NCBI GenBank assembly: GCA_937877565.1
Contig: CALFJB010000014.1
Coordinates: forward strand, 1 to 8,645
Direction: 5' to 3'
From: an uncultured Selenomonadales bacterium
GTDB lineage: Bacteria; Bacillota; Negativicutes; Selenomonadales; Selenomonadaceae
Length of the DNA: 8,645 nt
The translations under genes and the position numbers were made by a program. Numbering within the stretch: the first letter of the stretch is position 1; each line of letters starts with the position of its first letter. Positions 6,279 to 8,645 of this stretch are shown here, in pieces. The notes beneath the pieces are model-generated. The model worked only from the letters and a program-made list of their open reading frames with translations. It searched no databases and was not told the DNA's origin.

Positions 6279-6773
6279 TTATTTTGAGTATTGATTCTGA
6301 ATATATTTCTCTACAACTTCCTTGCTCATGTTGCCAAGAGTGCCCATATAGTAACTATGAGACCAAAGATGACCACCCCAGAATTGGGAATTTTTTATTT
6401 CAGGGTGATTTTGTAGAAAAAGTCTTGCGCTTGCACCTTTTAGAGCCTTGACCACATTGCTTGCTGCATATTTCGGCTTAAAACTCACCATAAGGTGAAC
6501 GTGCTCCGGCATTACTTCCATTTGCTCGATTGTTATCTCATTGAGTTTTGCCACTTTTATGAGTAATTGCTTCATTTCATTGACTAATTCAGGCGTTGTG
6601 AATGCAGGTTTACGGTATTTTGTTACCCATACAAGGTGATAATGGAAGTTGTAAACATAATTTCTTTCGTAAATGGCGTCTTTGATTTTTTCTTTCGAAA
6701 ACTCATATGTGCTATACTGATTTTGAGGGGAGGTGAGATTATGGCAAAGGCTATGAAAGATTATAAGTACCAT
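6279..6773 (-). CDS. tnpA: IS200/IS605 Y1 (HUH) transposase TnpA
   Basis: This enzyme cuts and rejoins single-stranded IS DNA in peel-and-paste transposition. Family sequence begins near residue 39 with YVYNFHYHLVWVTKYRKP. The HUH metal motif is EVMPEHVHLMV (His91, His93), the family segment LWSHSYYMGTLGNMS spans 136-150, and the nucleophile is probably Tyr157 in KEVVEKYIQNQ. The core matches a normal IS200-type protein of about 125-150 residues and shows no break. The start is unclear: between ATG 6773 and the domain there is no ATG, GTG or TTG, and the ATG frame runs backwards over the tnpB start and its promoter. A non-standard start (for example ATT or ATC near residues 30-34) or a mutated start is possible, so translation here is the weak point. 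Confidence 0.85.
   Translation of the reverse strand: MVLIIFHSLCHNLTSPQNQYSTYEFSKEKIKDAIYERNYVYNFHYHLVWVTKYRKPAFTTPELVNEMKQLLIKVAKLNEITIEQMEVMPEHVHLMVSFKPKYAASNVVKALKGASARLFLQNHPEIKNSQFWGGHLWSHSYYMGTLGNMSKEVVEKYIQNQYSK
6711..6740 (+). promoter_or_regulatory. Extended -10 promoter and ribosome site of tnpB
   Basis: TGCTATACT forms an extended -10 (TATACT at 6713-6718) and the ribosome site GGGGAGGTGA (6727-6736) sits 4 bases before ATG 6741. No good -35 is present, which an extended -10 can tolerate. The implied leader is only about 15 bases. The element lies within the upstream part of the tnpA frame. Confidence 0.5.
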
Positions 6774-7995
6774 TTTGGCTTGAAACTTCGCATTTATCCT
6801 GATTATCAGCAGAGAAAAATCATAAAAATGAGTTCAGATGCAAGCCGTTTTGTTTACAACGAGATGGTTTACATTAATCTTGAACTTTGGAAATTCGGCA
6901 ATCCAAAGATTTACATAGCAGCAGTAAGAGAAAGAATCGAACAGCTAAAAGGCTTGAAAGATTCGACAACACAGCTCAAAGACCGCTATTATTGGTTGCG
7001 TGATAAGAATGTAGATTCACTTGCAATTTGCGAAGTTGAATTACCAAAAGGCTTGGAAAATGTACAGACAGATAGATTCACACGGAACACCACAATTTAA
7101 GCGCAAATCATATATAGAGACATACCAAACAAATCCGCATTATAAGGCAAAAGAAGAGGCACATTTGACAAATGCAAATGCAAAATTCCTTGACGAAAAA
7201 CATTTACAATTACCGAAACTTGGAAAAATCAGATTTAAAGGGTCGAAAAAGCGGTTGCAGCAACTTTTTGAGCTTGACAGAAAACAAGAAATAAGAATCG
7301 GGACGTTGACAATCACAAGAGACGGCTGTGGGGATTATTTTGTCTCAATGCAGTTGGCATCAGATGAACCTTTTGTTAAGCAATTTGAGAGAACAGGGTT
7401 ACAAATTGGAATAGACCTAAATGTTGAGAATTTCTATGCTGATTCATTTGGAAATATAGTCGATAATCCACGTTATTACAAGAGAATCAGGAAAAGATTG
7501 AAGAAAGCACAGAGGAAATTATCAAGACGAATCTTAAGAGCAAAGAAGGACAGCAGGACACTTGCAACGGCAAAGAATGTACAATATCAGCGAAGAATAG
7601 TAGCAGAATTAACGGCAAAAGTGATGAGACGCAGAGACGCTTTTCAGCATATCCTAAGCGTGGCACTAATCAAGAACCACGATTTGGTCGCGGCAGAGGA
7701 GCTGAGAAGCAAGAATCTGTTGAAGAATCACGCTCTTGCACAATCTATCCAAGATGTAGGCTGGCGGTCTTTTTTGAGCAAACTCGAATATAAGGCAAAA
7801 CTTTACGGAAAAGTATTCATAACGGTAGACCCGAAAAACACAACCCAGACTTGTTCAGAATGCGGGCACGTTATGAGTGGCAAGGACAAACTCACTTTGA
7901 AGGTAAGAGAGTGGCATTGCCCGAAGTGTGGAGCCTATCATATTCGAGATGTAAATGCTGCAAAGAACATTTTGGCGAAAGCACAGTCCGTTTGA
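6741..7995 (+). pseudogene. tnpB: TnpB RNA-guided nuclease, frameshifted near codon 95
   Basis: TnpB is the IS605-associated RuvC nuclease guided by RNA from the element's right end. The first part (ATG 6741, MAKAMKDYKYHFGLKLRIYP and on to VDSLA) is read in one frame; from about 7021 the protein continues in the next (LQFAKLNYQKAWKMYRQ). The first frame stops at 7100, and the second has a stop at 7012-7014, so the shift lies between 7015 and 7035. It is best explained by a small 3n+2 deletion or 3n+1 insertion. The 324-residue downstream part is intact: RuvC Asp in GIDLN (132), Glu in VAAEEL (226), zinc cysteines CSEC/CPKC (278, 281, 300, 303) and the last Asp in IRDVNAA (310). Restored length is about 418 residues, normal for the family. 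A sequencing error is a simple alternative. Confidence 0.9.
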
Positions 7996-8146
7996 CAACT
8001 TGCGGACTATAAAGACTTTGGTAATTAGCCGACCTCTGCTAATTGTTTCGGCAGTTAGTAAGTTAGCCGTATCTAAGTAAATTGAGGCTGCCGATATTCT
8101 CTTATTGGCACTCTCAAGCGTCCGACTTTAGTCGGGCGTAGTTGAC
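7986..8146 (+). ncRNA. Probable TnpB guide RNA (omega/reRNA) scaffold
   Basis: TnpB guide RNAs span the 3' end of tnpB to the right end of the element, and this interval is rich in stems. They are GTCCG/CGGAC (7986-7990, 8003-8007) over the tnpB stop, a perfect AATTAGC/GCTAATT (8023-8029, 8038-8044), CGGCAG/CTGCCG (8049-8054, 8088-8093), and the right-end hairpin CGTCCGAC/GTCGGGCG (8119-8126, 8131-8138) with a TTTA loop. The guide would start just after the element, near 8147. The 5' end of the RNA is unknown and may lie further inside tnpB. Confidence 0.6.
8119..8138. repeat. Right-end hairpin of the IS element
   Basis: CGTCCGAC and GTCGGGCG pair over 8 bp with one G-T pair, with a TTTA loop identical to that of the left-end hairpin. 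TAGTTGAC follows; the cleavage site is probably at the end of TTGAC. Confidence 0.7.
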
Positions 8147-8334
8147 TAGAAGCACAAAGAATAGGAAGCCACAACCCGAACCCTCGTTTCTCTTTGTATA
8201 TTCTTGACTTAGTTTCTACTATTAACTTTAGTGCCTAAAAGTTGACTTTGAGTAATTGTTTGTTTAGTTGCTTTCTTTTGGTAGAGTGACTAACACTCAA
8301 TCAATTTTTTTTTTTCCTTAACCCAATTTATTAG
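8147..8334. other. Non-coding flank right of the IS element, no gene seen
   Basis: All three plus frames were read and none continues the YqaJ family; the longest gives EAQRIGSHNPNPRF and similar unrecognised sequence before stopping. Near its end GAGTG (8284-8288) pairs with CACTC (8294-8298), and an 11-T run follows six bases later (8305-8315). That is a weak terminator candidate, limited by the short stem and the gap. Nothing else is supported. Confidence 0.4.
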
Positions 8335-8400
8335 CGTCGCAGACGAAAAAAGATTTTGTAGGGTAGTTGCGAATGTAATGAGCAACTATCCGAAAAATCT
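8335..8400. other. Structured unit A: GNA mini-hairpin plus long hairpin
   Basis: CGTC-GCA-GACG (8335-8345) is a 4-bp stem with a GCA triloop, followed by an A-tract. Then AGATTTT (8351-8357) pairs with AAAATCT (8394-8400), and beyond a small internal loop GGGTAGTTGC (8361-8370) pairs with GCAACTATCC (8382-8391) around an 11-base apex. The same plan recurs directly downstream as unit B with compensating base changes. Function unknown: structured RNA, single-strand origin or protein-binding ssDNA are all possible. Confidence 0.6.
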
Positions 8401-8406
8401 TGTATA

Positions 8407-8526
8407 CGCCGTAGGCGAAAACGTGGTTTTGAAGTGTAGTTGTAGCTTAGAAATTGTTAGCGAGTATCTCCCTTAGGAGATATGAGCTTTACAATTTCTT
8501 TGCTATCAACTATACGAAAAACCACG
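8407..8526. other. Structured unit B: GNA mini-hairpin plus about 105-base hairpin
   Basis: CGCC-GTA-GGCG (8407-8417) plus AAAA mirrors unit A. Next come nested stems: CGTGGTTTT/AAAACCACG (8422-8430, 8518-8526), GTGTAGTTG/CAACTATAC (8434-8442, 8507-8515), TAGC/GCTA (8443-8446, 8502-8505), a perfect AGAAATTGT/ACAATTTCT (8449-8457, 8491-8499), and TATCTCC/GGAGATA (8465-8471, 8476-8482) closed by CTTA. The pairing is near-continuous over the whole arm, far beyond chance. No reading frame of note lies in it. Confidence 0.65.
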
Positions 8527-8579
8527 AAGAACAAACAAAATTTCATTTTTTAGCTGAATTTTTTATGAGTGTTTTTGAG

Positions 8580-8599
8580 TTATGCACAGGTTATGCACA
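8580..8599 (+). promoter_or_regulatory. Two tandem DnaA boxes
   Basis: TTATGCACA occurs at 8580-8588 and 8591-8599, both matching the DnaA-box consensus TTWTNCACA, within a perfect 11-base tandem repeat (TTATGCACAGG). The 11-base period puts both on the same helical face. They sit in AT-rich DNA next to the tandem hairpins, which fits a replication origin or a DnaA-controlled site. Confidence 0.55.
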
Positions 8600-8615
8600 G
8601 GTTTTCTCTGTTTTG

Positions 8616-8640
8616 TGTTTTTAAAAACAAAGTTGTTTTT
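8616..8640. repeat. Palindromic AT-rich sequence at window end
   Basis: TGTTTTTAAAAACA (8616-8629) is a perfect 14-base palindrome, and AAAAACAA (8623-8630) also pairs with TTGTTTTT (8633-8640). It may be a terminator for transcription towards the right, or an easily melted part of an origin next to the DnaA boxes. Confidence 0.35.
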
Positions 8641-8645
8641 CTATT

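Larger units (their letters stand above)
6211..8146 (+). mobile_element. IS200/IS605-family insertion sequence with divergent tnpA and tnpB
   Basis: It contains a Y1 transposase gene on the minus strand and a tnpB on the plus strand, joined head to head. Both ends carry a hairpin with the same TTTA loop: CCCGAT/ATCGGG at 6231-6246 and CCGAC/GTCGG at 8122-8135, matching the subterminal hairpins TnpA recognises. The left end also has a perfect 9-bp inverted repeat (AAAATTCGC 6213-6221, GCGAATTTT 6263-6271) around its hairpin. There are no terminal inverted repeats or target duplication, as usual for this family. Exact boundaries are inferred: the left lies in 6206-6213 where yqaJ coding ends; the right probably ends at TTGAC (8142-8146). 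The AGA- and GCA-rich codon use of tnpB differs from the interrupted operon. Confidence 0.85.

Noticed and set aside
6636..6740. Upstream extension of the tnpB frame to an ATG at 6636 (MIMEVVNIISF).
   Set aside because: It would run through the tnpB promoter and ribosome site; ATG 6741 has a strong GGGGAGGTGA site and matches TnpB N-termini.
8335..8526. Whether the tandem units are a CRISPR array or retron msr/msd.
   Set aside because: There are only two units of different length without regular spacers, no cas genes, and no reverse transcriptase in the window.
1..8645. GTTAGC/GCTAAC is frequent over the whole window (roughly 18-20 occurrences counted by eye).
   Set aside because: Many lie inside the helicase gene, where GCT AAC is the preferred Ala-Asn codon pair. 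Only the cluster at 3063-3542 is kept as a possible regulatory signal.

Overview
The window reads as part of a plasmid or plasmid-like (possibly phage-plasmid) element from an AT-rich, low-GC Gram-positive-type bacterium (Bacillota-like). Strong AGGAGG-type ribosome sites, AT-rich coding, intrinsic terminators with U-tracts and an IS200/IS605 element suggest this; the exact genus cannot be read from the sequence. There are no chromosomal housekeeping genes, rRNA or tRNA genes.

Layout. Positions 1-2994 hold a minus-strand operon: a replication-initiator-like gene (2994 to 1681), a ParB-like gene whose C-terminus resembles a broken Dam-type adenine methyltransferase (ending at 91), and the first codons of a further gene running off the left edge. 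Positions 2995-3540 are a non-coding divergent control region. It has three copies of an ATGTTATAAGGA-type repeat, five GTTAGC/GCTAAC motifs and an inverted repeat, and is a candidate replication origin or operator region. Positions 3440-5913 run on the plus strand: a possible micro-ORF, a fragment of an ArdC-like ssDNA-binding domain, an unknown 64-residue protein and a complete 602-residue UvrD/PcrA-type SF1 helicase. Three of these ORFs sit directly behind an intrinsic-terminator-like hairpin. The next gene, a YqaJ-type recombination nuclease, is cut off after about 85 codons by an IS200/IS605 element (about 6211-8146). That element carries a Y1 transposase gene on the minus strand, a frameshifted tnpB on the plus strand, TTTA-loop end hairpins and a structured 3' region typical of TnpB guide RNA.

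Positions 8147-8645 contain no convincing gene but are unusually structured. Two tandem units (8335-8400 and 8407-8526) each have a 4-bp mini-hairpin with a GNA triloop, an A-tract, and a longer hairpin sharing a GTAGTTG/CAACTAT segment. Compensatory base changes between the units argue that the fold itself is selected. They are followed by two tandem DnaA boxes in an AT-rich stretch.

How the parts fit: an initiator, an SF1 helicase, a recombination nuclease, a ParB-like protein, a repeat-rich control region and DnaA boxes make a replication and maintenance module. Several accessory parts are decaying: the ArdC domain is a fragment, the methyltransferase motif is lost, yqaJ is interrupted and tnpB is frameshifted. 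The most interesting unexplained signals are the tandem covarying hairpins at the right end, the ParB/degenerate-methyltransferase protein, and the terminator-ribosome-site modules before the plus-strand genes.
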